From positions 571,021,578-571,085,577 of the forward strand of contig VDFB02193867.1 in the NCBI GenBank assembly GCA_007258455.2: a stretch of DNA of 64,000 nt, read 5' to 3'. The position numbers and the translations under genes are program-made. Positions 24,292 to 35,599 of the stretch are shown in pieces; the first letter of the stretch is position 1; each line of letters opens with the position of its first letter. The stretch comes from Sequoia sempervirens. Lineage: Eukaryota > Streptophyta > Pinopsida > Cupressales > Cupressaceae. The notes below the pieces were generated by a model. It saw only the letters and a program-made list of their open reading frames with translations, did no database searches and was not told the origin of the DNA.

Positions 24292-24846
24292 GTAAAGCAT
24301 AGGAAGACATATTTAGGTGTTTTAAAAGTGTTTTCAAGGTGAAACAGAGCTGGGAGTATTGGGTTTCAATAAACCCTCATTGAGCATGCCTATAATGGCC
24401 TAGAACAAGGGTTTTATGTTTTGACATTTAGAAAGTGCTTCTTTGGTTAAAAGTTATGGATTATGTGGTTTTTGAGGCTGGTAAAGGACTATCAATAAGG
24501 ATTTGAGGTCATAAAGGTGTTTGAGTAGATGTTGCTTTGTAAAAATGGGTTAATTGAGCCCCTGTTCAATGTACCAGTCTATTTTCAGAGGTTTTGTTCC
24601 AAAACAAGTCTATAATATTTTAAGATATGTTAAAGAAGAGGATAATGGGTGTCTGAAACACCTTTTGGTTTGTGGGTTTGAGGATTTTTCTAAGAGATAT
24701 GCACAAATTTCTCTACTGGCAATGTTACAAGAGAAACTTGAAGGTTTGGTGGAATAAGGTGAAGTTGGGGTTTTATAGCTTGAAGATTTTTTGTTTTTGG
24801 TTTGAATTGTGATTGATTTGACATTTCCTCCCTACTCTGCATCAAG

Positions 24847-24858
24847 TGGTATCAAAGG
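24847..24858 (+). promoter_or_regulatory. Element C primer-binding site
   Basis: TGGTATCAAAGG starts five bases after the LTR end. It resembles the complement of a methionine tRNA 3' end. Its distance and position support the LTR boundary. Confidence 0.75.
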
Positions 24859-24930
24859 ATATGTAGTAGATCTTTTGAGGGTGAGAAGTTGTAGATTGAA
24901 GAAGGAAAAGTGTGAAGTTGAAGAGACAAG

Positions 24931-25950
24931 ATGCCTCCAAAATGGAAAATTATGGCTAGAGAAATGAGTGAATTGAAGGACAAGTATGCTAGGGAGATGA
25001 GAGATTTGAAGGAAGGGCTTGCTGCTATGGAAACAAGGCAGAAAATATATGTGGACATAAGTGATGGGAGTGACTTTGATGAAGAAGAGGAAAGTGACAG
25101 TGAAGAGGAAGAGGATTTGGATCATGATGATTAGAGGATGGCTAAGTTGTTGAGAGAAGTCAAGGATGATAGACACAAAGTGAAAATTTATGTACCTAAA
25201 TATGGAGGTAATTTGAATGATGAAGAATTGTTGGATTGGATTGCATCCCTAGACAATTACTTTGAGTGTGAAGATGTTCCCGAAGAGCAAAGGGTGAAGA
25301 TTAAAAATACAAAATTGAAGGGCCATGCACTATTGTGGTGGGATTATGAGCAATATGGGAGAATAAATAAAGGTAAGTCAAATATTTTTTCTTTAGACAG
25401 AATGGTGGCTAAAATGAAAGGTAATTTTCTACCTTCTAATTATGCTATTCAAATGTTTAGGAAACTTAAAGGTTTGAAACAAAAGGAAATGGATGTTAAA
25501 ACATATACTAAAGAATTTTACAAGTTGAGTATAAGGGAAGGTCACATGGAGGATGAAGTGGAAAAGGCTGCTAAATATTTGAGTGGATTGAGATTCAACA
25601 TTCAAGATGAGCTAACCTTGGTAAATCCAAGAATAGTTGACCTGAGTGTTATCAAATGTCAATAAGGGTTGAAGAAAAGGTCAAGAAAAGGAAAGAAAAA
25701 CAAACCAAGGGTAGAGGCAGCACTTCAAGAGGAAGAGGTTCATTTTATACTTCAAGACAATTCAATGAAAGCTAAGAAGATGCAAAAAAAGTCCAAGAAC
25801 AAGTTGCTAACCAAAGAGGTGGCTTTAGAGGTTTTAGAGGAAAATTTGGTGGTGGTAGACGTTCAAGTTCATTTTCAAGTAGATGTTATCATTGTAATTA
25901 GTTTAGGCATCCAACATTTAAGTGTCTTGAGAAGCAAGGGTCTACTTTAA
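24931..25950 (+). pseudogene. Element C gag with zinc knuckle, broken
   Basis: The ATG at 24931 opens a coiled-coil and acidic leader (to 25134). After one stop the capsid domain follows at 25138-25665, with KIYVPKYGG, LLDWIASLDNYFE, LKGHALLWWDYE and YTKEFYKLSIREG. This is the Retrotrans_gag pattern of Ty3-gypsy elements. A stop separates it from a Lys-rich stretch and a CCHC knuckle around 25875-25935 (RCYHCN, then HPTFKC), which also contains a stop and lies in another frame. Gag would assemble the particle and bind element RNA. Confidence 0.85.
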
Positions 25951-25967
25951 GTGGTGGTGACAAAAGA

Positions 25968-26627
25968 GTGCAATTGGTGCAAGAAGATGAATATGAGAGT
26001 GTAAACTCTCCAATGCAATATGCTGCTCAAGAAGTGGGAGAATCCTTGATGGTGAGAAGACAACTCCTAAAAGCATCTAAGGAGAAGGAGATGACACAAA
26101 GGAGAAAATTGTTCAAGACCACCTGTAAATTCAAATGTAAGGTATGCAAAGTTGTAGTAAATTCAGGGAGCACTGATAATATGGTGTCTAATGAAATGGT
26201 AGATAAACTAAAATTGGAGAAAATTCCTCATGAAACACCCTATAGAGTGTCTTGGTTGAATGATGAGCAATCAATTTTGGTTAGTGAACAAGCTTTGGTT
26301 GAGTTTAGCATTGGTGGGTATAAGGACAAGATTCTTTGTGATGTTTTTCCAATGGATTGTTGTCATTTATTACTTGGGAGACCATGGCAGTTTGATAGAC
26401 ATGCCATTTATGATGGAAGAGACAACACATATCAGATTGAGAAGGCTGGAAATTCTTTTACATTAACACCATTGCAAAAATATGTGAAGGAAAAAAGAAA
26501 GGTAGCTAAAGTGATCATGGGAGGAAAAAAGGAGTTTGTGAAGCTAGAGGAAGACAAGAATGTAGAGTTTGCAGCCATTGCAAAAGTTCCAGATACTAGG
26601 ACAATGAATTTGAAGGATGGTGCATAG
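25968..26627 (+). pseudogene. Element C retropepsin-like protease, active site changed
   Basis: A 219-codon open frame. The domain follows the Ty3-gypsy protease plan: VVNSGSTDNMVS at about residues 63-74, a flap region VSWLNDEQSILVSEQ, and the second motif CHLLLGRPWQFDR. The catalytic Asp of the usual DSGST is Asn65 here, a single G-to-A change, which should abolish activity. Downstream the frame ends at 26627, and the next 600 bases hold only small disrupted frames (26652-26939) before the 3' LTR. There is no pol. Confidence 0.83.
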
Positions 26628-27246
26628 TTAGAAGGAAGGAAAGATAATGGTTTGGTGTCAAGGTTTGATACAAAGAAGGTTAATGATGAATTGACCGTGG
26701 GAATGCAAAATGCATTAGAAAAGGATGTTAAGATCATGGTGGGAACAATAATTTGTTCTGAGGTTTCAAAAGAAGGTAGTAGGCAGTTAGATTTTTTTAA
26801 TTCAGAGGTGTGGAAGTCTGATAAGACAGATATTGTTGAGGAAAAGAATCTAATCACCGAGATAAAAAGAAAAGATGAAGTGAGAAAAGGTATTTGGCAA
26901 GAGCAAGTGAATGAATTCAAGTATCTACTTCAGGGGTGAAGGAGAGGAAAGTCAAAGACAAAGTTGGAAAAGGTGATTTTTCAAGTGTCAGAGCAAGTGC
27001 AACATCATTTAAAAATAAAGGGAAAGTCAAAGGACATTCATGAGGACAATTTGTGAAGGTGGAGCAATACCTAAGTGGCAACAAGTTCAAATATGCAAGG
27101 AATGACACTAAGCTTCAATACCCGATCTAGTGGAAAGGATCACCACATGAAGGAGAATTTGAAGGTCAAGGAGATGATGTGAATAAGCATGATCTATAGC
27201 AATGCAATTTCCAAAGGGACTTGGAATCTTTTTCAGGCCAGGTGTA
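26628..27246 (+). other. Element C tail, pol missing
   Basis: A decayed, charged open stretch at 26652-26939 and then interrupted frames run up to the LTR. Around 27116-27150 a YPI-stop-WKGSPHEGE reading faintly resembles the WKG motif of gypsy C-terminal chromo-like tails. This would mean that RT-integrase was deleted and the tail kept. That reading is weak. The last bases before the LTR (CTTTTTCAGGCCAGGTGTA) are not a clear polypurine tract. Confidence 0.45.
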
Positions 27247-28601
27247 TGGTGCAGGGACACCATGTTCATCATTTTTGAAAACAAGGTCTAGTAAGGTCTT
27301 TGAATGGTTGGTTTAGGGTTTTGAGTCTTATTTTGAGTCCAATAAAGTCATGATAGACCATTCTAAATGTAATTTGAGTCATTTGGTTGGTTTAGGGGTT
27401 CATTGTTCAAAGTTGCTAATCTTATAAAATGTCATGTTGAAAAAGTGCAAAAATGCAAGATTAGGAATACCAACAGTCATGGGAGTTCAAAAGTTAGTTT
27501 TTTTTGGTTGTGTTAGTTTTTTTGAGGAGGGAAAAAGTTTAAATATGCTTAAAGACTCGATGTAAGCTCTCTCTTGAAGTTTTGCTGAGAAATTCAATAA
27601 GGAAACTCCAAATTTTCTATGTTTATTAGTCAAGTTTGTTGTTGCAAATCATTGTACTTGCCCGTACAAGAGAATATTGACTTGCACGTTATAAAATTAT
27701 ATGGAGGAATGAAGTAATTGTATCTTGTATTTTTTTTGGTTGAGTTTCATAAAGATTGAAGTGTTTTATTGACAAATTTTTGTAGGCAGGTCTGTAATAG
27801 TCAGTTTTGAGGGTTTGTAAACATTTAAAATGGATTGACACCCATTCCACCATTAGTTTTGCTTGTAACTTTGTGGAATGGGTGCTATAGGGTAGGTTTA
27901 ATTGTAGATGGAGTTTATTTGAGTAGGGGAGGCTGTTTGAGGGCTTTGGAATGATGCCCTAGGGTGAAATGTGCAAGTTTTAAGCCAAAGTTGATGGTTA
28001 AGAATGGTAAGTTGATGAGACAACATTGGTAAAGTGTGGGAGTTAGTTTGTAAAGCATAGGCAGATATATTTAGGTGTGTTGACTAGTGTTTTCAAGGTG
28101 AAACAGATCCGAGAGTATTGGGTTTCAATAAACCCTCATTGAGCATGTCTAAAATGGCCTAAAACAAGGGTTTTATGTTTTGATGCAATAGAAAGTGCTT
28201 CTTTGGTTAAAATTTGTGGATTTTGTGGTTTTGGAGGCTGGAAAAGGACTGTCAATATGGATTTAAGGTCGGAAAGGTGTTTGAGTAGATGTTGCTTTGT
28301 AAAAGTGGGCTAATTGAGCCCCTGTTCAACATACTAGTTTATTTTCAAAGGTGTTGTTCCAAAACAATTCTATAATATTTTAAGATATGTTTAAGAAGAG
28401 GATAATGGGTGTCTAAAAAACCTTTTGGGTTGTGGGTTTGAGAATTTTTCTAAGAGATATACACAATTTTCTCTACTGGCAATGCTATAAGAGAAACTTG
28501 AAGGTTTGGTGGAATAAGGTGAAGTTGGGGTTTTATAGCTTGAAGATTTGTTGTTTTTGGTTTGAATTGTGATTGATTTTAGGTTTCCTCCCTGCTCTGC
28601 A
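27247..28601 (+). repeat. Element C 3' LTR
   Basis: 1355 bp, TGGTGCAGGG...CTCTGCA, uninterrupted. It gives the reference against which insertion D and the 31-33 bp duplication in the 5' LTR are recognised. Confidence 0.9.
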
Positions 28602-28606
28602 TCGCC

Positions 28607-29440
28607 GAAAGGCCCATTTCTCTGAACACCATTTGAATTTTTTTGTGCTCATAGGCTTAGTTAAAGAATCAACAACATTAATCAAAGTTTCTACCTTAGC
28701 CAGCTTCACCCTACCATCTTTGAACATATCTCTAAAAAAATGATATTGTACATTAATGTGTTTGGTTCTAGCATGAAATGTCAGGTTCTTAGCTAGACAT
28801 ATCACACTCTGATTGCCATAATAAATTGTCACTACACCTTATTTTATTCCAATATCTAACCATAGTGTCTTAAGCCAAATGACTTCTTTACAAGCATGAG
28901 TAGCTGCCATAGACTTTGCTTCAGTAGTGGACAAAGCAACCACAACTTTTCACTTACTCATACAACTAATTGCACTACCAAATAAAGTAAACAAGTAAGC
29001 ACTAGTGGATCTTCTACTATCAACATCACCTGCCTAGTCTGAATCCACATAACCATGAATATAAAAGGAAATCACGTCTTTAATCATATTACTATGATAA
29101 TACAAGGAATAATCTGACATACTATACAAATATTTGAAGACTCTTTTAACTACATCCCAATGAACTCTACCAGGATTAGACATATATTTGGAAATAACTT
29201 CCACTGCTTGGGAAATGTTTGGTCTAGTACAAACCATAGCATACATAAAACTTCCAATTGCACTCTAGTAAGGCACTCTACTCATGTCTTCCATCTCTGA
29301 TGGGGATGTTGGATAGTCTAAAATAGATAACTTTGTTCCAACTGAAATAGGAACACACAATGATCTACAATCCTGCATATCAAACCTATGTAAAATTGAA
29401 TTGACGTACTTGTACTTTGGACAAGCCATAGCTTTGTACT
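28607..29440 (-). pseudogene. Element B RT end and RNase H, truncated
   Basis: RNase H occupies 28607-28832 with GNQSVICLAKN, ARTKHINVQYHF and VVDSLTKPMS. The RT-RNase H connection at 29034-29246 has MYAMVCTRPNISQAV and VHWDVVKRVFKYL. It resembles element A closely and is in the same order, but the upstream RT with its YVDD box is missing. Stops and frame changes interrupt the stretch. The RNase H frame runs into element C at 28606 and would have continued in the copia tail left of 20772. Confidence 0.86.
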
Positions 29441-31259
29441 CACTCTATCTCTTTTCTTCTTGCATTCCTTATGAACATGTCCAAGCTTACCATAGTTCCA
29501 AAAAATTACTTTGGATTTTCTAGGAGACTTAGATCTCCCCTTGGACTTGGATTTGTCACGCTTCTCATTTTTCTTTCCTTTTTCCTTAGGTCTACCATGA
29601 ACATTTAGTGCCTCCTTGGCATTGATGGATACCTTCCTTGTAATCTCTTTATAAATCAAAGAACCCACCACATCTTTAGTCTTCAATATAACAGAAGTAC
29701 TCCCAATAACCATAACAAGAGAATCCCATGAATCAGGCAAAGAACAAAGCAATATCTAACATGTCTCTTCCTCATCCATTTTGACACCAATGGATGCCAA
29801 CTAAGCCACCAACATATTGAATGCTTCTAGGTGGTATGTAATTCGTCCACCCTCTTCCATTCTCAATAAATGCACTTTCTTCCTCAAGAAAATCTTGTTC
29901 ACTAAATATTTGGCTTGATACATCTCACCAAGTTTCTTCCATAGTTTCTGTATAGAGGTCTCTTCATAGACATTGATTAAAATAGAGTCTTCCAAGCACA
30001 ATCTAATTAGAAACTTGGCTTTACAATCCATAACATCATATTAAGCAGCTTGAGTAGGATCTGTAGGCCTTGAAACATTTTCATCAAGGGTAAACCCACA
30101 AAAGTGGTTTACAATTTGAATGAGGAATAAAAACTAACAAAAAATGACTCCATGCCAAAAAAATTCATTCTTAGGGTTCGAACAAACCAAAAGAGGGGTT
30201 CACTTGAACCTTGGTTGAGTGAACCCATTAAATGCATCCCGCCAAAAAAGCACATACAAACCCCTTTTTGAAAGGGGGTTTGAATGAACCTTGGTTTTCT
30301 CGAACCCCTGGGGGTTGACCTAAACCCCCTGGTTCTAGCGAACCCCCTTTTCCCTGATCCCTACTCTCTACCACCAAAAAAACTAGAAATTTTTCCCTTC
30401 GAAGCTCGGGTTGAGGATGAAAATGGAGGAGAATTCACGAACCCAATTGGAATTAGGTAGTCCAAAATGAGCTACCCAATGACTATAATTTTAATATGAT
30501 TTGGTTTTATTACCTATTTGTTTTTTAGTTTTATTAAACATAGGTTTTTCACTGAAAATGAAACTCTATGTTCTACACATGTGGAAAAATAGAAGATTAT
30601 CAAAAACATTTTTTGAAATATATGAGTGCACCAAATATTGAACTCCTTGATCCAACAAAAGAAAAATTGAATTTTGATACATACAAAAAAAGTTACGCGT
30701 TATGCGGTCTGCCTATGTCTGAATTGTAATTTGTTTGACTTCAAAAATTGATTGAGGAAAAAATATTCAATAAAACACTATCTAACCAAGTGGAAGCACT
30801 AGATATTAGAGTTACAAATATAAATTTGAAATAATTAGAATTTTATCCTTCATTGAAAAAAAATTATGCGTTATACGGTGAGCGTCACTCCTTAAAAATG
30901 TTGTTTTCTGAAAAAATAGTTTTCGAGGGAGATGGAAAAAGAGGTGCAATATAATTCCAAAAAATTTAAAAAATATATATTTAGAATCTATAAACAAAAT
31001 ATCACGAAACTCTATTTTGTATCATTTTCAAATTCCTCACGGTTTAGCTGCTATAGGTGCTTGAAAGTGAAGATTTAGTTAGAAAAAATTATTTTAGTGT
31101 CTAGTTTGGCCAAAGATTGTAAACCACTATTGTGGGATCACCCTTAACAACATCTCACAAATATCGATCTATCAACAAATCCTCCATCTTTAGCTTCCAC
31201 ATTTCAAAATTATTTCCAAAAAATTTATCCACCTCTATTCTCCCTGATGAACTTACCAT
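29318..31259 (-). pseudogene. Element B gag, interrupted by T3 and fused to RT
   Basis: The ATG at about 31259 starts a copia gag with KFFGNNFEMWKLKMEDLL. TIR element T3 (30088-31143) then interrupts it. Gag resumes at about 30087 with SRPTDPTQAA and, at 30031, KAKFLIRLCLEDSILINV, KLWKKLGEMYQAKYLVNKIF and HLEAFNML. A further block at 29460-29752 contains the Lys-rich tail and zinc-knuckle remnant WNYGKLGHVHKEC. At about 29445 the sequence jumps into RT. By comparison with element A roughly 2.4 kb of protease, integrase and early RT are deleted. Confidence 0.85.
30088..31143 (-). mobile_element. TIR transposon copy T3, inside gag of element B
   Basis: Inverted relative to T1/T2. Ends GGGTAAACCCACAA and TTGTGGGATCACCC are inverted repeats continuing into GTGGTTTACAATTT. 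It splits the gag frame of element B, so it moved after B inserted. TCAA and TTAA flank it, a possible 4-bp duplication with one mismatch. Within 30560-30930 one frame is nearly open and shares the run EKIFNK-LSNQVEALDI with T4. Confidence 0.83.
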
Positions 31260-31368
31260 CTGAAAATTCTCACAACAAGATCACAAAGTGTCTTCTACAC
31301 AAGCTTCCACCCAAAATTGGATTAGTTCAAAAACCCCAACAACCCACAATTGAAACCAAAGGTGATTA

Positions 31369-31381
31369 GGCTTTAATGCCA
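31369..31381 (-). promoter_or_regulatory. Element B primer-binding site, decayed
   Basis: On the minus strand this reads TGGCATTAAAGCC, against TGGTATCAGAGCC for an intact initiator-methionine site. All three differences are transitions. Its position two bases inside the 5' LTR is correct. Confidence 0.75.
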
Positions 31382-31383
31382 CT

Positions 31384-31832
31384 TGTAAGGAAGATAAGGT
31401 AGTGGAACAATTTCCTACACTAATCTTGAGAGGAGAATAATACAAAACTTTTATAGATCTTTAATAGTTATAAAAACTTAAATAGAAATAGAATTAAATA
31501 TCATGCATACCACATCATAGTGATTTATGTGGGGAAAACCCTTTCAAGAGAAAAAAACCACACTCCAAAAGCCACCCAATATATTATTCAGAAATCACAA
31601 AGATTACAATATACTTGCAATGCAAGCTTCTCACATGAGTATCATCACTCAGAGATCTAGAGGCAACACAACCAATATCAGACTCTCATAATAAATCACA
31701 ATGTGCAATTGTAATACAATGCTATCATAAAATAGGGTTTCCTTCTAGGGGGATCCCCCCACACCCCCCCTCCTCCTCATTGGAAGAACAATACTTTATG
31801 TAATTGCAAGTTTGAGACACATTTTCTCAACA
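31384..31832 (-). repeat. Element B 5' LTR
   Basis: 449 bp, TGTAAGGAAGATAAGG...TCTCAACA. Matches 20109-20696 apart from an internal deletion. The adjacent primer-binding site shows it is the 5' LTR of the minus-strand element. Confidence 0.87.
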
Positions 31833-32569
31833 AAAGTTCCAAATGATGCAAAACATGATGATTATGGGTCTCATCTACTCAACCAGGTTAGGTACCTATG
31901 TACAATGTAATCTCTCATGTAACTGGAGAAAAGAAGAAAACCCAATGTGACAAAACTCCTCTCTAAAAGAGAAAAGAATCAAACATAAACATGTGGTGGA
32001 TGGAGAACTCAAGAACCCCCAAGGATGAGATCCATTATATTAATACTACCGATTACCCCCCATAGGAAGGAAAGAGATAGACTATGTAGCCCCCCTCCCA
32101 CAATGTTGAATTTCCTAGAAATGGTGAACGCTTGAAGTAAAAATATGATCCAATGCCTACAAACAACATTCCTCCCTTTCGAAAGAAACATAACCAAGTA
32201 CATTTATGTAGGAATGATTCCCATTTTGAATAGGAATTAAAAGAAAGATGAATCCAAATGTATGAAGATTGTGTCTCTAAATTTTTTTCATGTGTCACTC
32301 TCTCCATGGTAGATGATGATGCCACAATCAAATCAAGTACATTCTCAATCAATTAAGAAGGTGAAAAACTAGGATCAAGTGGTAACTAATTGTATTTGTT
32401 GCCCGATTTCACCTGCGGCCTCAATCAGGCAGGACAAATTGTGTTTCAGGTGCCCATAAAGGCCAAATGGGGAATTTGCATCAAGGGTTAGATCATGCAC
32501 CTGAGGATATTTGACAAGGAGGTCTATTGGAAGGCATGCCTTGACCATTTTTGGAAAAAAAAACTCATC
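31833..32569. other. Element F interior, unidentified
   Basis: Element F sequence resumes after element B. A 99-codon minus-strand frame at 32053-32352 has no motif I recognise. This position, just upstream of the F polypurine tract on the minus strand, would normally be RNase H end and 3' untranslated DNA, but I cannot confirm RNase H here. Confidence 0.4.
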
Positions 32570-34270
32570 AGAGAAGAAAGTCGGCAAGACCCTCTTGTTG
32601 TCTTGCCGAATGGTAGTGCGTTCTACTTGGTTTAATACACCTGTCGCAAGGACATTCGGGTCGCCATGAGTCTTCATGTGTCTCTCCACTCAGAGGGAGG
32701 TCATGCCGATAGTTTTTCACAAGGGTGGCATCAGGGGGAATGAGTTGCTTTGGGATGATGTCTCTCTGACTACATGAGGTCTCGGCGAAAGGAGGCATCA
32801 TCGCTATAAAAGTCTTGTCGACATGGGAGTCTCATCAAAAGAAATGATCAACGTTAGGGAAAGCGGAATGTGTTCGGCATGAGGTCTTGCCGACCCGATA
32901 GGGTCTCACCGAGTGGATATTTGGAATCAGTAAGACTTTTGGCCGTGGGGTTGACTTCGACAAGATGTCTCGGAAAAAGCGGTGGTCTCTCCGAGAGGAA
33001 AGGAGCTCGGCGAGAGGTCTCGCCGACTAAGGGATGTCTCCCCAACAAGAAAGGAAGTGGTGAGCTCGGTGAAGGATTTGAGTTCGCCGTGAGGTCTCAC
33101 TGACCAAGCAATGTCCCCCTAAAATGAGGTGAGCTTTCGCCAAAACAAAAGGACCCTTGGTGAGATGTCTTGCCAACCTAGTAAGATCTCGCCAAAGAGG
33201 GATTCCTTTGGTGTATATGGGGGCTTCGCTGGAAGGTCTCACTGATGGGGTGAGATCTCGCCGAAGTGAAGCGGCGTTGGCAAAGAAGTAGGAGCTCGGG
33301 GAGATGTTCCAGCAATTAACATATGTCTCGACAAAAGGAGGTGCTATTGGTAAGATGTCTTGCCAATGGTTGTCGGTCACGCTAATGTGTTTTGTGCCTT
33401 CGGTGTAACATAAAGAGCTCTACAAGATGTCTCGGCGAATGAGGGTAGTCTTGCCAAGAGATATTGCCTTCGCCATGAGGTCTGGCCGAATGATGAAGGT
33501 CCTACCAATAGAGGGGTGTCTTCAGTATAATATTTTGTGTTCGGGGAGAAGTCTCCCTGACCCAATAGTCTCATCGACCATTGTGCACATGAAGGCAGGC
33601 TCTTGCCCAAACAAGGTAGCTTTGGAATGATGTCTTGCTGACCCGATGGGGTCTGGCCGAATGAAGTGAGCTCGGGGAGAGAAAGGGATCTCGCTATGAG
33701 GTCCTGTTGAGAGAATTGTGTCTCACCAATAGGGAGTTGGCTGCGGTGGGACTCATCATCAAGAGGAGTTCGATAAGAAGTCTTGTCGACCTGATAGGGT
33801 CTTGCCGACTCGATAGGGTCTTGCCGAGATGAAATGGGCTCGTCGAGAGAGTTTCCTTCAGAATGAAGTCTGGCCAAATGAGGAAGGTCCTGCCGATGGC
33901 GGGGTGTCTTCGGTATAATATTTTGAGTTCAGCGTGAGGTCTCCCCAACCCGATGGTGTCTCACTGAAGGATGAAGGGCTTGATGAAAGCTCTTGCTGAC
34001 AATGGAGAGTCTTGCCGATAGCGATCAACTTGCCATGGAAAAAGATGTCGGTAGGACTCTTAGCATTCACTATGACCTCCTGTCAACTGAAGATCTCTTG
34101 CTGACCCAATGTATCTCTGATGATAGTTTGGGCGATGACAAGGGCAAGATCGGTATGAATTTTTCATTCGATATAGGGTCTTGCCGACTATCGCGTGTCT
34201 TGTTGATAGCTGCTATGAGGTGTACTCGCATTGGGGAGACACGATTAGTGTCTCACCGACATGCGATTCT
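32570..34270. repeat. Array of degenerate palindromic units (TCGGCGAGA / TCTCGCCGA)
   Basis: About 1.7 kb, richer in G and C than its surroundings, filled with variants of CTCGGCGAGA-GG-TCTCGCCGAC. The two halves are reverse complements, so each unit can fold back. Clear examples are at about 32579-32607 (TCGGCAAGAC, 9-base loop, GTCTTGCCGA), 32875, 33008, 33224, 33345, 33470, 33622 and 33771. Spacing is irregular, about 30-90 bases. Open frames on both strands through the array (up to 166 codons) are by-products with repeated Arg/Ser/Thr words. Function unknown. Confidence 0.78.
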
Positions 34271-35040
34271 GATGAAGCAACCTTTGACCGTCTAGAATCT
34301 ACATGGCATTAGCTCAACCAATCTGAAGGAACTAAAGGCGAACCATCAGCCATTTGATTGTTTGACTCCCCCTGTGAATGAGACCAACAAAGCATAAATG
34401 ACATGGACTTTTCCTGAGACCAAAGGTGATGGGGCAGCTTAGAGATCAATGGTCTCGAGAGCTAAATGAAAAGTTTGAAGCTATTTGCAAGGGAAGTCAA
34501 TCTACAGAAATATTTTGAGTAGGAAGAAGGCCAAATAAAAGAAGTCGTCAGTCTCAGGGACAGCTGTGAGGTCTACTGGAAAAAGGCAGATTGATATTAA
34601 TGGTAAAGCTCCAAGGGCATTCAAGGCAGCTCTTCAAGGAAGTTCGAGAGTGGACACGGGGGCCATAAGTAAATGTTGTGGTTGCAGAAGAATCTGAAGA
34701 CTTCTCCTGAGGGCGATCTTTCACACCGATAGGGACACGAGGGATGCACATTGAATGCATTAGCTTTATTTCCAAAATATCTGAGGGTCAACCTTTCTTA
34801 GAAACTGATATTTTTTGTAAACCCAAAAAGAAAGGGGCTGATACTTTTTAGTTTTCATATATATGGCATTTTTGCCTCTTTTGTAGGGGGTTCTTACTTG
34901 GATATTTTCTGCTTTGTGACTTCTGAGAGTCCTTAGAGGAGAATACTGAGTTTTGTAACTCATTTACAGACATTATATGTACAGTTTCAGCTTTGGAGAT
35001 CAATAAAGAAAGCAACTTCTGCCTTCTCAGTTATCTGTTT
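34271..35040 (+). other. LTR-like sequence following the palindrome array
   Basis: Continuous with the array but without palindromes. It contains a promoter-like TATATATGGC near 34857-34866 and, downstream, ATCAATAAAGAAAGCAACTTC near 35000-35020, which resembles the R/U5 polyadenylation region of an LTR. No matching partner was found in the window, so it may be part of a solo LTR or of a further element nested in F. Confidence 0.4.
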
Positions 35041-35599
35041 CATTGAGTGTGTTGAATGATTGATAAATTTACATGTGAGTTTCTCTTATTCTTTGTTAAT
35101 TGTCTTATTAATAGCACTTTTAAGTAGAGGAGATGTGTATATTGGAGGTTATAGGTTATGTTAGTGATGCAAACAGTTTTAGTTGTGAGGAGAATTTATC
35201 ATCCTTCTAGGACTGTATGTATCGTAGCTTTCTTAAAAAACATTTATGAAATATCATATGAGTATTGAGTTGTCCATATCAGCTTTTACTAGTTGATTGA
35301 AAATTGTGTGTTAAGCAGTTGTTCATGTTTGAAAAAATTTGGTGTATCACCATAGGAGTAGTTTCCAATTTATGTATTCCTTCTCCCTTTACCTCACAAA
35401 GATTAGTAGTTTAGGTGATAACACAAAGGAAGCCAGCCTTCTCCAGAGGTTGACCTCTGTTTACAAGAAACCCACATCTTTAGAGGTCTTCCCATGTGGC
35501 ACTGGATTGTTGAATTTTATATTCAATAAGGTGCAAAATCCAAGTGATAACAGTATTAATGGAAAAAGTATCCCTTTTTCCTTAATTTGGGAATAAATA
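35041..35599. other. No feature recognised
   Basis: AT-rich DNA with an 85-codon open frame at 35339-35596 lacking any recognisable motif. Confidence 0.4.

Larger units (their letters stand above)
20773..24841 (+). repeat. Element C 5' LTR, split by insertion D
   Basis: The two LTR parts are 20773-21606 and 24271-24841, and together they match the right LTR along its length. Inside the first part a 31-33 bp block (GGGCTTTGGAATGATGCCCT and following bases) is present twice in tandem at about 21470-21532. It is single in the right LTR, so it duplicated after insertion. Confidence 0.88.
20773..28601 (+). mobile_element. Element C: gag-protease LTR retrotransposon nested in B
   Basis: LTRs begin TGGTGCAGGG and end CTCTGCA. 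The right one is 1355 bp. The left one spans 4069 bp because insertion D sits inside it. The flanks are TCGAA (20768-20772) and TCGCC (28602-28606), a partly decayed 5-bp duplication inside element B just downstream of its RNase H. The interior of only 2.4 kb has a primer-binding site, a Ty3-gypsy type gag and a retropepsin-like domain but no reverse transcriptase, RNase H or integrase. It must have depended on enzymes made elsewhere, or lost them by deletion. Confidence 0.86.
20109..31832 (-). mobile_element. Element B: Ty1-copia retrotransposon, internally deleted and interrupted
   Basis: LTRs at 20109-20696 and 31384-31832 begin TGTAAGGAAG and end TCAACA on the plus strand. The flanks are AAAAT at 20104-20108 and AAAGT at 31833-31837, a 5-bp target duplication with one mismatch, so B landed inside element F. 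It reads right to left with a decayed primer-binding site, gag, a truncated RT-RNase H and a polypurine tract. Element C is inserted just beyond RNase H and T3 near the start of gag. An internal deletion fuses the gag zinc knuckle directly to the end of RT near 29445. Protease, integrase and the YVDD box are gone. Confidence 0.87.

Noticed and set aside
33377..33877. 166-codon minus-strand frame in the palindrome array
   Set aside because: Composed of repeated words from the array, with long overlapping frames on both strands; not evidence of a gene.
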